Assembly: GCF_011074885.1 (NCBI RefSeq)
Contig: NC_054686.1
Span: forward strand, 620,001 to 684,000
From: Brettanomyces bruxellensis
Lineage: Eukaryota > Ascomycota > Pichiomycetes > Pichiales > Pichiaceae
Length of the DNA stretch: 64,000 bases
Direction of reading: 5' to 3'
Positions 29,578-40,412 of this stretch are shown in pieces (within the stretch, counting starts at the first letter, position 1; each line of letters starts with the position of its first letter). A program made the translations under genes and the position numbers. The notes under the pieces were generated by a model that made no database searches, had not been told where the DNA came from, and worked only from the letters and a program-made list of their open reading frames with translations.

Positions 29578-30797
29578 AATGACAGATGGATATGATTCTT
29601 TTGCTTATGACCTTACCCAAAGGTTCTAGTACGAGTTTAGACAAATAAGCTTGCTTTGTGGAGAAAAAAGAGTGGGTGCATTGCCAAAGAAAGGTTGCTA
29701 AAGTGAGATCTTTGATACTATATATATCGATAAGCGATGGATTTACAAATACCCCAATTTTTTCAAAACTGTGTAAACTCAAATTCAAGAGATACCGATT
29801 GTGGCCAAGACAAAGCCACTGGTATCCCTCAACAGCGAGATTTCCAAACTGTGGCTAAGTGATTAACCAAATTTAGCCCAAATTGAAATGCATAGAAGAA
29901 ACCACAGACAAAACAATTTCAAAATTTTCACTATCCTGTTATCATAAACCCCGATGCCCCCCATTGTTAAAATTTCTCTGTCATCGTAGTGTCAAAATTT
30001 TGTTTTTCCAACCGAAAAATTTTGCCACCTTAATTGGCTAGGCTGCATCTCTCTAGCTTACATATGCACAAGAACTAAATAGCAAGTATATACATACATA
30101 TACTTGTGAAAACCCTTTTTGATAAAAAATTTTTCAGGCTTCCCACGCCATGGTTCCATATTGCTATACAAGTTAAGTTATATCGCCACAACACGTTAGC
30201 CATACTTAACACTGAAAAGCATTCATGAGGCCTGGTGATGCCGTAGCCAGCCATAAGGCATCGCGAGACTAAATAAAAACAAAATTTGTAAATTTGGCCG
30301 TTGCCGCATTACGGCATTGTTTAACTTTGGGGAAAAAAAACGGTCATCCCAATTAGGAATATGCCATTAGGGATTTACAACAGGACACCTTGAGACATTG
30401 GTGAATGGGTAATTTTAATTAATCTATAAGATTCCGAATTAAAGTGAATGTGATTAATGTATTATCATAAAATGGGCTGTTGTAGTGACATGTGTTCGAT
30501 TTTTTTGAACATTATAACATCTGATAAATATTAACTCAAATGCCTCTTTAGAAAGAGAGAATGATGGTAATAAAATATATAAAATAATAAATACGAATGT
30601 AATAAATTTCAAAATTTCAAAATTCATTAATTTTTACCAAGTTTACAAATTGGAAAACACAGAGTACAATGTTTTCGACGCTTTAATATAATACAACTAC
30701 TGAATGTAAAAACAAGTTTTAGACTGAATTGTTATGTATGCTAAGTAAATTAAAATAGTAAAAGTAAAGAGATGTAGCAGGATTGAACTAGCGGAAA
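29578..30797. promoter_or_regulatory. MUP1 promoter and IMPDH 3' region
   Basis: 1.2 kb between two minus-strand genes. Besides the Met31/32-type site (listed separately), further TGTGGC cores occur at 29800-29805 and, inverted, at 30185-30190. Two short inverted repeats (GATGCC/GGCATC at 30237-30262 and TGCCG/CGGCA at 30302-30316) lie mid-region. The stretch 30400-30790 is AT-rich with no visible feature. Confidence 0.4.
29846..29855 (+). promoter_or_regulatory. Met31/Met32 binding site upstream of MUP1
   Basis: AAACTGTGGC is the exact consensus bound by Met31/Met32, which recruit Met4 to sulfur-metabolism promoters in S. cerevisiae. It lies about 270 bases upstream of the MUP1 ATG, a usual distance for a yeast activator. 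Confidence 0.55.
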
Positions 30798-32366
30798 TCA
30801 GTTGTGCAGTTTCTTTTCGTAAGAGTGCAAGTTGTGAACACCACCCTCGTACTGGGCAGAAGGAGTTCTCAACTCAAATCTGACAGTACCCTTGGCAGTC
30901 TCTTCAGTAAGAGCAGCCAAAGACCGAACACCGATATCTTGGCAAGAATGCTGGAGACCATTGAACAAGTATGGAATAAACTTGACGATGGAACCCTTAT
31001 CCTCAACAGAACCAGCGACACCCTGAGCAACCAAAACCTTATCACCCTGAGAGAAGTATCTTGAGGTGGAGGCGTTGGCATTCTGATGAGTCTTCTGCAT
31101 AGCATCGATAGATCCCATACCACGGTAGAGCTTTAATCTCTTACCGTCTCTGTAGAAGTAGTCACCTGGAGTCTCAGTGGTACCGGCCAATAAACCACCC
31201 ATCATAACACAGGAAGCACCCAAGGCAATAGCCTTAATGATGTGACCAATGTTCTGGATCCCACCATCAGCGATACATGGAACACCAAATTTATTGGAAA
31301 ACTCGCAAACGTTGTAAACAGCGGTACCTTGAGGTCTTCCACAGGCCATAACCTCTTGGGTAATACAGATGGAACCAGAACCCATACCAATTCTAAGAGC
31401 ATCGGCACCAGCAGCGATCAACTCAGCGGCCTGCTCTCTGCAGACAACATTACCGGCGATGACCTCCAATTTTGGATAGGTGGACTTTATGAACTGGATC
31501 ATCTCAATTTGGAAGACAGAGTTTCCCTGGGAGGAGTCGATCACAACAACATCAACACCTGCCTCAACCAATTTGGCAAGACGAATTCTGTCGACCTCCA
31601 GGGTACCAATAGAAGCACCACAAAGAAGCTGTTTGGAATGTGGAGACTTCGAAGCATATGGGAACTTCTGGTTCTTCTGCAAGTCAGTAAGAGAAAGCAT
31701 GGTGACAAAGTTTCCAGCATCATCGACAATTGGCAATTTACCCTTCTTAGACTCCATCAAAATTCTATTTCCTTCTTCCAAAGAAATACCGTACTTGCCA
31801 GTAATGAGGTCGGTAGTCATAATGTCGGCGATTGGGTCTTGATCACCTTCGTGGAATTCAGTGTCCCTCGAAGTGACGATACCAATCAACTTGCTTCCGA
31901 CTTTACCGTTCTCAGTAACAGGGAAGGAGGTGAATCCAAGCTTCTTGCCGAGAGCCTTTATTTCGGCAACGGTGTGGTCCTTGGAAATAACAACTGGGTC
32001 ATTGATGAAACCATTCTCGTACTTTTTAACTTTTCTAACCATATTGGCCTGCTCCTCAGGTGCGCAGTTATGGTGAATGAAACCAATACCACCCGAAAGA
32101 GCCATCTTGATGGCCATATCAGACTCGGTAACGGTATCCATAGGAGACGATATGAAAGGTGTCCTCAAGGTAATGTTCTTGGTAAGCTTAGAGTCCAAAG
32201 AAACATCCTTAGATGTGAAGCCAATCTTTCCAGGCAAAATCAAGAAATCGTTATAAGTCAAACCGCCGTTGACCTTAGAGTTCATCAAATCCTTAACGGA
32301 AAGACCATCTTTCTCTTTGTAGGTGGAGAGATAGTCCATTGCCTTTTTGCAGTCTAAGAAAGCCAT
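30798..32366 (-). CDS. IMD4: IMP dehydrogenase
   Basis: This 522-residue enzyme makes XMP from IMP, the rate-limiting step of GTP synthesis. It has the (beta/alpha)8 barrel with [11 protein letters not shown] at the start, two CBS domains inserted at about residues 120-235 ([20 protein letters not shown] and [20 protein letters not shown]), and the active-site loop [18 protein letters not shown] with the catalytic Cys. The mobile flap [11 protein letters not shown] follows. Length equals yeast Imd proteins (523-524). Codon bias is strong. Of the S. cerevisiae paralogs, IMD4 neighbours SPC2, which is also in this window, so I use that name. Confidence 0.96.
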   Translation of the reverse strand: MAFLDCKKAMDYLSTYKEKDGLSVKDLMNSKVNGGLTYNDFLILPGKIGFTSKDVSLDSKLTKNITLRTPFISSPMDTVTESDMAIKMALSGGIGFIHHNCAPEEQANMVRKVKKYENGFINDPVVISKDHTVAEIKALGKKLGFTSFPVTENGKVGSKLIGIVTSRDTEFHEGDQDPIADIMTTDLITGKYGISLEEGNRILMESKKGKLPIVDDAGNFVTMLSLTDLQKNQKFPYASKSPHSKQLLCGASIGTLEVDRIRLAKLVEAGVDVVVIDSSQGNSVFQIEMIQFIKSTYPKLEVIAGNVVCREQAAELIAAGADALRIGMGSGSICITQEVMACGRPQGTAVYNVCEFSNKFGVPCIADGGIQNIGHIIKAIALGASCVMMGGLLAGTTETPGDYFYRDGKRLKLYRGMGSIDAMQKTHQNANASTSRYFSQGDKVLVAQGVAGSVEDKGSIVKFIPYLFNGLQHSCQDIGVRSLAALTEETAKGTVRFELRTPSAQYEGGVHNLHSYEKKLHN

Positions 32367-33398
32367 ATCCGTTTTTTCTGTTAATTAATTATTATTCCTT
32401 TTCAAAGGGGATAGAAACCAACCTAGAAGACCTATTATATTGATCAATCCAAGCTCAAAATGTACCTTTACTATTAATGGGCAGGAGGTTGCCAAAAAAA
32501 GAAGAGGGCTTAAAGGTTCGAAAATAAGAAAGGTGACCACTGCAGAAGGGGGAATAAAGTGTCTATTTATACCTATTGGTAGGGCTAGTATCCATGGCTA
32601 CCCTGATTGCGAATTCTCAATAAAATACGTGAAAAATTTTTCTTGGACCGATGGGTTGTTGAAAAAAAAAAAAAAAAAAAATTTTTTTATGGGTTGGTCG
32701 ATTAAGAAATCAATGGTCAATGCAATGACCATCTAAAAAAAAAGGGGAAAAAAACCTTTTAATATATAAAAAATTGGGCTTGTTGACTTCTTTTTTTCCG
32801 TAACACCCAGAAACCGGCATTCAAAGTATAATATATTTTTACGTTAAGCTAACTCATTGAGATGATTATAAACAATGCAATATATTCCTTCGTTCTGATT
32901 CAGCGATGAGGAATCAGAGGCCGCGGAGCACTCTCATTGGAATCGTGCGGAATTTAACGAATCCTTTTATGCAGCTGAAAGCATTTGAATCAAAATGGTT
33001 CTCTTACTAATTTCACTTTCTCGTCTCGGTGCATTACGACCAGTAAACCGGAATTTACTTTATTCTCAAATTACTGCTTCCACAATCTGTTACAATTTCT
33101 TCCCCACTACTTAATTGTAGAAGTAAATGCTTGGCATGGTATATTCACCAATATTATTACCTTTTATCATTACATTATTCTGACCTCTTAAGAACAACAA
33201 TTTTTAATAACATCTGTACACCAGCAAATTGTTTTTGTTTCGGTTTTCTTGGATGTTTACATCACGAAATTGATTGAACGATCCTCTTCTTTTTTTTTTT
33301 TTTTTTTTTTTTTTTAACTTTACTACCTTCTTAGCTTAGACCAACCCAAGTCAGTGTAATACCACATTAAGTCATTTCAAAGTGTCAATGTCTTTTCA
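32367..33398. promoter_or_regulatory. Divergent IMPDH/TUS1 promoter region with A20-T7 and T26 tracts
   Basis: 1.03 kb between divergent genes. It contains an A20 run followed directly by T7 (32662-32688), TATATA boxes near 32761 and 32830, and a T26 run (33290-33315) about 85 bases before the TUS1 ATG. In S. cerevisiae IMD2 transcription is controlled by guanine-dependent start-site choice; whether this promoter does the same cannot be read by eye. Open frames in it are low-complexity. Confidence 0.4.
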
Positions 33399-33405
33399 AT
33401 GGTAG
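33388..33405 (+). promoter_or_regulatory. Five-codon uORF overlapping the TUS1 start
   Basis: An ATG at 33388 begins a five-codon frame that ends in TAG at 33403-33405, overlapping the main ATG at 33399 in another frame. Ribosomes that initiate there would pass the main start, so it could lower translation of the GEF. Confidence 0.35.
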
Positions 33406-36400
33406 ATCCAATTACGCCTCAAAGAAAAATACAAACGGATGTTCCTAGGCACACCCCTTCATCCCGAACGGGGAGTCCTTCGAAACAGTCTGAATACATG
33501 AAAAGTATATCCCGAATAGAAACCGAATTTATTCTGTCATCATCACGGCAAAACTCCCCAGGACAGTTATCAAATTCAAGTCTGTCACCACTGGATAAAT
33601 CCAGGATATTGTCGACAGCTTCAAGTCTTTCATCAAGGAACTCTCCTCTTCCGGTATTACCTACCTCGCCCTCATCCGTATACAACAACGAATCACCATT
33701 ATTTTCACCATCAAAACATCTGTCAGGTTTTCCCAGATTGACTCCTAGAATACGAACAGACTTGCCTTTCACTGATAGGAATGATGTTAACTCACCTTCA
33801 CCCCGATCGATGACGAAGCCTTCTTTTAATTGCTCATCTAACGAGATACAGGATCCGGATTTTATGCCTGGCAATTTTTCTCCAAGAGGGAGATCGTCAC
33901 CTCTAAAATTTGGGACGACAGACTCAGAATTCAGTATGCAATCTTCTCCCATTATGACATCTACACATTCATCATTCAGGAAAAAAAACTTATCAAATTC
34001 ACACGAGTCCTCTCCAGTTCGCCGAATTGCTCCGGAGGTCGGCAATCAATCTTCAATATATCGTGGAAAAAATCTCCTGAACACTTTACAGAAGTTATCG
34101 GTGCGAGATGAGCCATTGGAAACACCGACATCACCTTTAGAATCAAGAAATTCCCTTACCGCATCAATGTTTTCAACTGGTTCTGTGTCAAAACGCTCAT
34201 CTGGGTCTTTAAAAAGAGGATATGGTCAGAGCGGCTCGATTATATCCAGCTCATCAGTTTATAAAAAACCAGGATTGCCACTTGATATTCGTATAATTGT
34301 TGAGTCGAGACCTTCATCCATCCACCATGACTTCGCTAGTTTTGATGGTAAAACTTACAAGAGCTTTTGGATGCTATCAGATAAGGAGGCCGAAACATTC
34401 AAAAATTGGGATGCATTGGAGTTCGAAAGACAGAGCAGGTTATTTGAATTCTACAGCAACTTGCAAAGAATACGATTTAACATGAAAAGAATGGTGTTTC
34501 ACTATGGACCCGAGTTCAAGAAAGCCAAAGGATTGACGCCAAACCAACAGGATGATTACAGAAAAACATTTATTCCAATTCAGGCTCTATATAAGTATCT
34601 GGACAAGCTCGTTGTTCACAAATTAAAGCCAGCCTATGAGGGACAAATGTTTGTGAATGACAAATATGTCCTTGAAGTTTCCCGTAAATGGCTCACCAAT
34701 GTTGCAGCGAAGTACCACTACATTTCTCGAAGCGTGGTTTACTTGGCAAGGCTTTCCGCAAATGAAAATGTTCGTTCATGGATTGCCAAAGAGGAACAGA
34801 CAGACGAATTAGCTCGTTCGAACAGATATGCTCCTTCTGCGAAGGAGCTTTTCAGTTCTTACTTCATTAAACTTTTTACACCATTAGCCTTAATTTTAAA
34901 GGATCTAACCAAACTCTACGGAAAAATGGGCAAGAATGAGAGAAGGGAGACTGTTTTAGCAATGGATGAAATTCTTCAAAAGATCAACACAACATCTGAT
35001 TACACTACGGATTTGGACAATAAAATATCCCTTAATGAGGATCTACTGTGCTCCGATTACCTTTACCTCGAGACAGTGGATCTTTTCAACATGAACAGAC
35101 ATGTAAAGCCCGGGTCTTTAAATATGGAGGTTAAAAGAGGTGTTGCCTGGACTAAGTGTAAACTAGTCTTGTGTGATAACTATCTTCTACCGTTAGTTGA
35201 AAAAAGACATAAGGAAACATCATTATTCTTGGAGAAACCCCCTATTGCGTTGCAGTATTTAATTTACAGGGTTATCGAACCAAATGACAATAATGATCCT
35301 TACCAGATTGTGATCAAAGATTGCGGTAATGAAATTACGCACTTGTTTCGTACACCAAAGGACCAGAAAATGCCCGCGATCGTTTTAAAAACTTTTACAA
35401 AAGACCTCGATGCTTTTCGGACCGAAATGTTCAACAAGCTATCTGATGGATTCAAATTAACCCTCGTAAATAACTGGAGCTTTACTACTCACGAGGCAGT
35501 CAATCATGGGAAGGATAGTAAAACATACAAGCCGAGGTTAGGTCCGGATGCTAGCGATCGGGTAAAGTTAGCATTGGATGAATCCAGGACAAGACTCCAA
35601 ATGCCAAAATCTGCTAGTGTTCATCCTCTATCAGTGGCTGAGCCATTGACTGGAGATGTATTTAGATATTCGGACAATTTATACTATGCAATTGGAGCAA
35701 ACGATGGTCTTTACATTGGTCAGGAAAATCTTCCAATGTCATGGAGAAGAGTTTCCTCTTTACCAAGTGTTACAAAATTGGACATTATTGATGGTACAGT
35801 GCTGTTTCTTCTCAGTGGCGATAAGCTTTATAAAGGGGACTTAATCAATATTATGGAATCATATGAAAGAATGGGCGGTGCAGAAAAATGCTTCAAGGAG
35901 GTTGTGAAACATTGCAAGGGTTACACTATAGGTTACCAAGAGGAGAGAAATGGTCCAGTAATTATGAGCTCAAACTTCGTATTTTCCTGGAAGGACAAGA
36001 AGATTAAATATGGACCGATAAATATGGAAAATAACTATAAACCGTCGGTGAAATCGGTGAAAGCCGTTTTCAATGTGAACAAAGTCTGCGTTCTTTCGGA
36101 CAAGCATTTTTCAATACTTCATTACACTGAAGACTCGCCAATATTCTATCTTTCAAATCTAAACTCTCTTACTAATACACAAATGCCGCAGGTCGACAAC
36201 GATTCGGAGATTAGAATACGACAGAAAGGTCAGAAGCCTATTGACACATTCAAAATGCCGGGAAGGACTCGGAATGAATACGAGATCTTGCTAGTTTATT
36301 CGCGGTATTGCATTGCTGTTAGTTACGACTCCTCCCAGCAGGCATTCACACGTTCCAGAAATGAGATTATGCTTTTCAACTTTGAGTGCAAGGGTGCTTC

Positions 36401-36656
36401 GTTCGATTCATCGAGCAGGATTCTATTTATCTGTGGAAACTGTGGGCTGGAAGCATGGAGTATTCCATCTAAGGAAGAATTAAAGAGTGATAGGGATATC
36501 AGACCAGAACTTGTGACATGCATCACTGGAAACCACGTGAGACTTCTTAATAATACAAATCAGAAGATACTATTATGCTTGACGCTTCCTGGTCAAAAAC
36601 TTGGCGATGCCGTCGGCCGTCAGATATTTTACTTGAACGGAAATAGGACACCCTGA
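33399..36656 (+). CDS. TUS1: Rho guanine nucleotide exchange factor, Tus1-like
   Basis: This 1085-residue protein has a Ser/Pro-rich disordered N-terminus (about 1-300) with many SP/TP sites. A DH-type helical domain follows at about 330-520 (FERQSRLFEFYSNL, then LFTPLALILKDLTKLYG as conserved region 3), a PH-like segment at about 545-690 and a C-terminal CNH (citron) domain from about 745. This DH-PH-CNH order is that of Rom1/Rom2/Tus1, exchange factors for Rho1 in cell-wall and cytokinesis signalling. The DH is divergent and S. cerevisiae Tus1 is longer (1307). Tus1 is preferred because TDA5, its neighbour in S. cerevisiae (YLR425W-426W), lies one gene downstream. Confidence 0.75.
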   Translation: MVDPITPQRKIQTDVPRHTPSSRTGSPSKQSEYMKSISRIETEFILSSSRQNSPGQLSNSSLSPLDKSRILSTASSLSSRNSPLPVLPTSPSSVYNNESPLFSPSKHLSGFPRLTPRIRTDLPFTDRNDVNSPSPRSMTKPSFNCSSNEIQDPDFMPGNFSPRGRSSPLKFGTTDSEFSMQSSPIMTSTHSSFRKKNLSNSHESSPVRRIAPEVGNQSSIYRGKNLLNTLQKLSVRDEPLETPTSPLESRNSLTASMFSTGSVSKRSSGSLKRGYGQSGSIISSSSVYKKPGLPLDIRIIVESRPSSIHHDFASFDGKTYKSFWMLSDKEAETFKNWDALEFERQSRLFEFYSNLQRIRFNMKRMVFHYGPEFKKAKGLTPNQQDDYRKTFIPIQALYKYLDKLVVHKLKPAYEGQMFVNDKYVLEVSRKWLTNVAAKYHYISRSVVYLARLSANENVRSWIAKEEQTDELARSNRYAPSAKELFSSYFIKLFTPLALILKDLTKLYGKMGKNERRETVLAMDEILQKINTTSDYTTDLDNKISLNEDLLCSDYLYLETVDLFNMNRHVKPGSLNMEVKRGVAWTKCKLVLCDNYLLPLVEKRHKETSLFLEKPPIALQYLIYRVIEPNDNNDPYQIVIKDCGNEITHLFRTPKDQKMPAIVLKTFTKDLDAFRTEMFNKLSDGFKLTLVNNWSFTTHEAVNHGKDSKTYKPRLGPDASDRVKLALDESRTRLQMPKSASVHPLSVAEPLTGDVFRYSDNLYYAIGANDGLYIGQENLPMSWRRVSSLPSVTKLDIIDGTVLFLLSGDKLYKGDLINIMESYERMGGAEKCFKEVVKHCKGYTIGYQEERNGPVIMSSNFVFSWKDKKIKYGPINMENNYKPSVKSVKAVFNVNKVCVLSDKHFSILHYTEDSPIFYLSNLNSLTNTQMPQVDNDSEIRIRQKGQKPIDTFKMPGRTRNEYEILLVYSRYCIAVSYDSSQQAFTRSRNEIMLFNFECKGASFDSSSRILFICGNCGLEAWSIPSKEELKSDRDIRPELVTCITGNHVRLLNNTNQKILLCLTLPGQKLGDAVGRQIFYLNGNRTP

Positions 36657-36978
36657 ACATTTCTATGTATAAACAGCTAAACTACTGTGTACTTACCTGC
36701 CATGTAATAAAACAACTATGCGTCGCGACGACTGCGTCGATTATATATATGGTTCGCGAGAGAGTAGGAGAATGAGGTGCAAAAGAAAAAGGACGGAAAT
36801 AAATAGAATAAAACAACAACAAAAAAAAAAAATAAAGTAGGAACTAGCTATCTGTGAAAATAAATAAAAATAAACAAGTTAGTACGATTGTTGGTAGTTT
36901 ATCCCTCGGACAATCTAAATAGGTGTGAGCCATACAAGATAAAGAAATTTCAGTACTTTCGGTAAAGCTTGTGCAAAG
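36657..36978. other. Intergenic region TUS1-TAF12
   Basis: 322 AT-rich bases that hold the TUS1 terminator and the TAF12 promoter. A purine-rich stretch with AACAACAA and an A-run occurs at 36780-36840. No other feature is seen. Confidence 0.35.
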
Positions 36979-39033
36979 ATGAATCAGAATACAGGATCAA
37001 ACAATGGCAACATGTCATCACCTTCATCGCCAATGTTGGGCAACACACCATTAAATCTATCATCTCCAAGTCTTTCATCTGCTGGATCATTAACACCCCA
37101 GGCACAGTCGCAGGGACAGGCTCAGCAGGCACAGCAGAATGTGGGAAATATGCAACAACAGCAACAGCAGAGAAGAGCTGCACATGCATTTCCTAGAATT
37201 ACACCTCAGCAGGCACACCAGCTTTTAAGGCAGTTCAACATTGAGAAGGAAGGTGCACAGAGGGCAGGCATCAACACCCCGGAGGGCAAGCAGCACGTGA
37301 GGAAGGCGGAGAGAATCAAGGCTATTCTCATTCAGTACAACAGGAAGCAAAAGTTGTTGGCGGCACAAAGACAGCAAAGACGTGAGGCACAGATTCAGGC
37401 AGAACAGAGGAGCCAGCAACAGCAGCAACAGGGGGTGGCTTTAGGCGGGATGATGGATACCGGAGGGGCTGTTCAGGGAGAGAGAGGCACGAGCTTGGAT
37501 TCCCACATGCAGCAGCAACAGCAGCAACAACAACAACAAGTTCAACAGACCGAGCAGGCACTACAGGCACAGCAGATGCAGCAAAGATCTGGAAATTCGA
37601 ACAACGTGGATTTGGGATCGCTGACGCCGGCACAACAGCTACAAATACAGAGACAGCAGCAGCTGGCCAAATACAGACAAATCATAAAGCTTGCAGAGCA
37701 GTTCAGGAACCAGCTTCGGGCAATAGAGACCAGAAAGAACGTTCCAAACACCCCGGCCAACCTGATTGCACAACTAAATCAAAAGGAGCGGGAAATAAAG
37801 AGCAGAATGGAGCAATGCAGGGGATACGCCCAGCAGATTGCAAACCGAATCCGTCTGATGCAGCAGCAGCAGTCCAACGGTGTCCAGAGCTTTGGATCAC
37901 CAGTCTCTTCTGGAAGTTCCAATGCAGCCGGTGCACAGCCACAGCAGTTTCAAGGTAAGCTCACTGCAGAGCAAAAACGTGTTTTACAGCAGCGGATATT
38001 GTTGGAGCAGCGGAAGAGACAAGAGCTTGCCGGTCAAAGCCAGCAGCAGGATATGCTTTCACAGGTTAAAAATGCAATGAGTACAGGTTCCATGACTTCT
38101 CAGAGCCAGAGTCAGGCAGAGGCTCAGCTACAAAACCAGCAATCGGCATCGTCTGGAAGTGCTACAACCAAAACAAAGAAGAAGACACCAAGAAAGAATC
38201 AGAAGAAGAACAACAAGACGCAGACAAAGAAGCTTACGAAGGCGCAGAAGAAGCTTTTGAAGCAGAATGAAGCAGCAGCAGCAGCGGCAGCATCTTCAGC
38301 TTCTGCAACTGCAACTGTAACTGCAACTGCAACCGCTTCTAGTGCCACTTCTGCAGCATCGACTGCCCAGAATGGTGCTTTAGCTGCCGATACGGCGAAC
38401 AATACTGCCCAGAAAGGCCATACGGATGCCTCCGCAGCACAAAAAAGCTTCCAAGAAACTCAGATCACAAGTGTCATGCCGGGAACAGCAGACACGGGTT
38501 CGGGTACTCCTCGTCCTCGTTTCCAGAACATCACCATTCCGCAGGATTTGAAGGTTTCGGCACCTTCCGCTGTTTCGGTCAAGATCAACAACAGACCAAC
38601 GCTGCTAGGAGGAAATGCCACGGATTCTCCAGTATTAAGTAACCCGGCGTTCATCCGGCCTCAGCACTTCGAGTTTGAAGGTGGCCGGGTACTAAATAAG
38701 CGTAAGCTCAGGGAGCTCGTGAAGTATGTTGCATCTGAGGAAGGTGACACGGATGTGGCCATAGATGGAGATGTGGAGGAGCTTCTTTTGGATCTTGCCG
38801 ACGAGTTCGTGACCTCAGTTACGTCGTTTGCGTGCAGATTGGCAAAACACAGAAAATCAAACAGCCTTGATGTCAAAGATGTTCAGCTACACCTGGAGAG
38901 AAACTGGAATATTAGGGTGCCAGGTTATGCTGCTGACGAAATCAGATCCACCAGAAAGCTAATGCCCAATGCTGCCCACAACTCTAAAATGAACGGCCTT
39001 TCAATCAACAAGAGCGTGAACAAGGGGAAGTAG
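36979..39033 (+). CDS. TAF12: TFIID/SAGA subunit Taf12
   Basis: This 684-residue protein is a long Gln-rich chain with a histone fold at its C-terminal end (about residues 565-645: LNKRKLRELVKYVASEEG, then VEELLLDLADEFVTSVTSFACRLAKHR and LDVKDVQLHLERNWNI). That block is the H2B-like fold of Taf12, which pairs with Taf4 in TFIID and Ada1 in SAGA. Upstream are several pure or near-pure CAG/CAA runs (for example about 37509-37541), an Ala/Thr-rich repeat region (about 38270-38360) and a Lys-rich patch. S. cerevisiae Taf12 is 539 residues with similar Gln bias. Length variation in the Q tracts is likely. Confidence 0.94.
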   Translation: MNQNTGSNNGNMSSPSSPMLGNTPLNLSSPSLSSAGSLTPQAQSQGQAQQAQQNVGNMQQQQQQRRAAHAFPRITPQQAHQLLRQFNIEKEGAQRAGINTPEGKQHVRKAERIKAILIQYNRKQKLLAAQRQQRREAQIQAEQRSQQQQQQGVALGGMMDTGGAVQGERGTSLDSHMQQQQQQQQQQVQQTEQALQAQQMQQRSGNSNNVDLGSLTPAQQLQIQRQQQLAKYRQIIKLAEQFRNQLRAIETRKNVPNTPANLIAQLNQKEREIKSRMEQCRGYAQQIANRIRLMQQQQSNGVQSFGSPVSSGSSNAAGAQPQQFQGKLTAEQKRVLQQRILLEQRKRQELAGQSQQQDMLSQVKNAMSTGSMTSQSQSQAEAQLQNQQSASSGSATTKTKKKTPRKNQKKNNKTQTKKLTKAQKKLLKQNEAAAAAAASSASATATVTATATASSATSAASTAQNGALAADTANNTAQKGHTDASAAQKSFQETQITSVMPGTADTGSGTPRPRFQNITIPQDLKVSAPSAVSVKINNRPTLLGGNATDSPVLSNPAFIRPQHFEFEGGRVLNKRKLRELVKYVASEEGDTDVAIDGDVEELLLDLADEFVTSVTSFACRLAKHRKSNSLDVKDVQLHLERNWNIRVPGYAADEIRSTRKLMPNAAHNSKMNGLSINKSVNKGK

Positions 39034-39219
39034 CCAATGTATTTTGAATTTTTGTAAACCTAGAAGTATAAATATAAATTAAGATAAATGTTCGAATTTT
39101 CGCATTTGCCTGTCTTTTTTTTTTTAATTTTTTTTTTCATTTTTCACTTTCTGTACTTCCAGATAGGACGGTCTTACTAAATTCAAAAAGGCTAGCAAAG
39201 TGGTCCTGCCGTTTTCCGC

Positions 39220-40278
39220 ATGCAGCTAGTACCAATCATAAAAGAATATGCCCTTCCAAGCGACTCGGTGGTTGTCGCAGGCTGGTCAATCGACCTCTTC
39301 ATACATGTGTCATTGCTCACAGTTCTAAATCCGGTTCTCGTCTGCGTGTACATGATCCACCAGTATATGCAAATAGGTAGTGCAACATTTTCGACATTCA
39401 AAGGGCTTTTGTGCATTTTCATAGAATTAGCATGGCTATTTAGAGCCTTTAATATAAAATCGAGTTCATGTCCTGCAGAATGCCAGTTTACACATCCAAG
39501 TAAACTAGTTATAATGATCACAGGTGGCTCTAATGGCCTTGGCCTCGAATTGGTGAGGATTTACGGCTCTAATCCCAATGTAAAACAATTGATTGTGACG
39601 GACGTGAATGAAACAAAAGAACTTAGTGATCTAGAACGGATACATAACGGCAAAATTGTGTTCTTAAAGTGTGACATGGGCATTCCAGATCGGGCAAGAA
39701 AACTTACTCATGATGCCTTTTCTAAATATGGCAGAGTCGACGCTTTGATTTGTAATGCCGGCATCAGACAAGATAAGCCCACCATGGAGCTTCAACAAGA
39801 AGAGTTTCACCGCTTGGTGCAGGTGAACTTTATTTCACACTGCGAAATGATAAGAGAGGTAATAAAGAATCATGAAAGTGCAAATAAAGCCGATAGATTA
39901 CACATCGTTGTAGTTTCATCCGTTTTAGGATTTGTGTCTCCGAAGTCATTGGGTATTTACTCAGCAACAAAGGCTTCACTTACAAATTTCATGGATGCAC
40001 TCAGGTATGAAGTTCCCAAGCAGATAATCCTTAGCACAATATGTCCTGGTCAGTTGACAACTCGAATGTTTAGTGATATTGATGTTGGCAAAACGTTTCT
40101 TGCTCCATTGGTGGACCACAGAAAATTGGCAGGGAGGATTACCGAAATTATAAAAAAGGGGCGTAATGGTTTGTTTACATACCCATTCTACGCACAATTC
40201 TTGCCCGCGTTGAGATGTATGCCCTGGCTTATTTATAGGGCTCTTAGGAAGTTTAGTGAGATGGATGCAACTTCATGA
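39220..40278 (+). CDS. TDA5: Membrane-anchored short-chain dehydrogenase, Tda5-like
   Basis: This 352-residue SDR has two hydrophobic segments in its first 80 residues (about 20-45 and 60-80), probably ER or lipid-droplet anchors. The catalytic domain follows: TGGSNGLGLELV for cofactor binding, CDMG, ICNAGIRQ, the serine in VVVSSVLGF and YSATK with the catalytic Tyr and Lys. It resembles the RDH/DHRS type of membrane SDR, and S. cerevisiae Tda5 (YLR426W), of unknown substrate. TUS1 is close upstream, as in S. cerevisiae. The family is certain; the name depends on synteny. Confidence 0.78.
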   Translation: MQLVPIIKEYALPSDSVVVAGWSIDLFIHVSLLTVLNPVLVCVYMIHQYMQIGSATFSTFKGLLCIFIELAWLFRAFNIKSSSCPAECQFTHPSKLVIMITGGSNGLGLELVRIYGSNPNVKQLIVTDVNETKELSDLERIHNGKIVFLKCDMGIPDRARKLTHDAFSKYGRVDALICNAGIRQDKPTMELQQEEFHRLVQVNFISHCEMIREVIKNHESANKADRLHIVVVSSVLGFVSPKSLGIYSATKASLTNFMDALRYEVPKQIILSTICPGQLTTRMFSDIDVGKTFLAPLVDHRKLAGRITEIIKKGRNGLFTYPFYAQFLPALRCMPWLIYRALRKFSEMDATS

Positions 40279-40412
40279 TAATTACAAAAAAGTACCCCTT
40301 ACGACCGATAACGAATCCTAATACAATCTGCCTTTACGCTTTCCATTTATACTTTTTCATTTAATGTACAATACATCATTCTTATAGACGAAACCACAGA
40401 TAAGGGTAACAA

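Noticed and set aside
30230..30270. tRNA candidate near GATGCC...GGCATC
   Set aside because: The stem is only 6 bases with no TTCRA-type B box; it does not fold as a cloverleaf by eye.
31242..32357. A 371-codon open frame on the plus strand opposite IMP dehydrogenase
   Set aside because: It mirrors a strongly codon-biased, certain gene on the other strand and its product resembles no family. It is a codon-bias shadow.
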